A stretch of DNA of 64,000 bases from Amycolatopsis regifaucium (GTDB taxonomy: Bacteria > Actinomycetota > Actinomycetes > Mycobacteriales > Pseudonocardiaceae). The stretch lies in assembly GCF_001613935.1 (NCBI RefSeq), contig NZ_LQCI01000052.1:66643-130642 (forward strand). The letters are read 5' to 3'. Of this stretch, positions 63,401 through 64,000 are shown one piece after another; position 1 is the stretch's first letter; every line of letters starts with the position of its first letter. The translations under genes and the position numbers were made by a program. The notes under the pieces were generated by a model that had not been told where the DNA came from, did no database searches, and was given only the letters and a program-made list of their open reading frames with translations.

Positions 63401-64000
63401 CTAAGTGGCGGCAGGGTCGCGCAGGGTGAGGCCGGCGAGTTCGGCGCGGGATTGGACGCCGAGTTTGGGGTAGGCCTTGTACAGGTGGTGTCCGACCGTT
63501 CTCGGGCTGAGGAACAGCTGCGCGGCGATGTCGCGATTGGACAGTCCGGTGGCCGCCAGTCGGACGATCTGCAGTTCCTGCGGAGTGAGCTGGGCTAGCG
63601 GGCCGCGCAGTGTGGCGTGCCCGCCGCCGCTGCCTGTCACTCCGGTGGCACCGAGTTCGCCTTCCACCCGTTCGAGCCACGGCCTGGCTTGTAATCGTTC
63701 GAACGTCTCCTTCGCGGAACGCAGGTGGGTGCTCGCCTCCGCCTTGCGGCGGGCGCGGCGCAGCCATTCCCCGTAGAGCAACTCGGTTCGCGCCTGCTCG
63801 AACGGCCGTCGATCCTTGCCGTGCAGGGAAAGCGCGGCCGTGAAGTGGTGTTCGGCTTCCTGCTCGGGGCCGAGCAGGGCCCGGCAGCGTGCGACCAAGG
63901 CGTCGGCCCATGCCTGGCGCATGCTCCTGGCGCGCGTGGTGAACCGATCGAAGGCCTCGCCTGCCCTGGCCGGCTCGCCGAGCCGCACCGCCGCCTCGAC
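63401..64000 (-). CDS. LuxR-family regulator, large ATPase (LAL) type, cut by window edge
   Basis: The frame is open from 64000 to the TAG at 63401. The visible 199 residues are TPR-like helices (R-A-R-S-M-R-Q-A-W-A-D-A-L-V-A-R-C-R, ~20-110) and a GerE HTH at the end (L-T-P-Q-E-L-Q-I-V-R-L-A-A-T-G-L-S-N-R-D-I-A). This is the C-terminus of a LAL/MalT-type regulator whose ATPase part lies beyond the window. It converges on the MEDS gene. Confidence 0.85.
   Translation of the reverse strand, partial: VEAAVRLGEPARAGEAFDRFTTRARSMRQAWADALVARCRALLGPEQEAEHHFTAALSLHGKDRRPFEQARTELLYGEWLRRARRKAEASTHLRSAKETFERLQARPWLERVEGELGATGVTGSGGGHATLRGPLAQLTPQELQIVRLAATGLSNRDIAAQLFLSPRTVGHHLYKAYPKLGVQSRAELAGLTLRDPAAT

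Overview
The window is high-GC DNA with GTG/TTG starts, tightly overlapping operons, LuxR/TetR/ANTAR regulators and secreted RHS proteins. This points to a filamentous actinomycete, most likely Pseudonocardiaceae (Amycolatopsis-like). The genus is an inference from gene style, not from a marker gene. I saw no rRNA, tRNA, CRISPR array, intact insertion sequence or replication origin.

Region 1 (1-15460) is a specialised-metabolite cluster, nearly all on the minus strand. A LysR gene and an HpaB-type flavin monooxygenase head a run of overlapping genes: HpaB, flavin reductase, AfsA-like double hotdog, group A FAD monooxygenase, PaaY-type hexapeptide protein, chorismate mutase, class II DAHP synthase, MaoC-type hydratase, 2-oxoacid dehydrogenase E1 alpha, E1 beta and E2, and an O-methyltransferase. 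This set matches the logic of 3,7-dihydroxytropolone (trl) biosynthesis in Streptomyces: extra shikimate flux, diversion of the phenylacetyl-CoA catabolon by a stand-alone MaoC/PaaZ-ECH protein, CoA release, and hydroxylation by a single-component and a two-component flavoenzyme. The differences are a dedicated dehydrogenase that could make phenylacetyl-CoA directly from phenylpyruvate, an AfsA-like protein and a methyltransferase. Next to it an MFS exporter / TetR / siderophore-interacting-protein operon sits behind two near-perfect copies of one palindrome.

Region 2 (15461-25379) holds a gene-poor stretch with a 27-codon Gly/Leu-rich micro-ORF followed by a strong hairpin, a TetR-controlled FAD monooxygenase / RidA / alpha-beta hydrolase cassette (the hydrolase is frameshifted), a membrane protein, a secreted heparinase-like lyase and a LuxR response regulator.

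Region 3 (25501-46617) is rich in conflict or signalling genes: an XRE-nSTAND-WD40 protein, a frameshifted membrane pentapeptide-repeat protein, a secreted 2192-residue RHS toxin (Hint plus AHH nuclease) with its Imm11 immunity gene, and a divergent second RHS protein without an immunity gene.

Region 4 (46844-64000) carries envelope and stress genes (L,D-transpeptidase, Mn catalase, DJ-1 protein, MpaB-type oxygenase), a Ser/Thr kinase whose extracellular part looks like an FKBP domain, an XRE-cupin regulator with a clear operator facing an MFS gene, a DivIVA-like coiled coil, and a PAS-ANTAR / STAS / MEDS-HATPase module. Gaps between live genes contain many fossils: fragments of three MFS transporters, an enoyl-CoA hydratase, an alcohol dehydrogenase, an M24 peptidase, an EF-hand protein, an acyl-CoA synthetase and a CaiB-type CoA-transferase.
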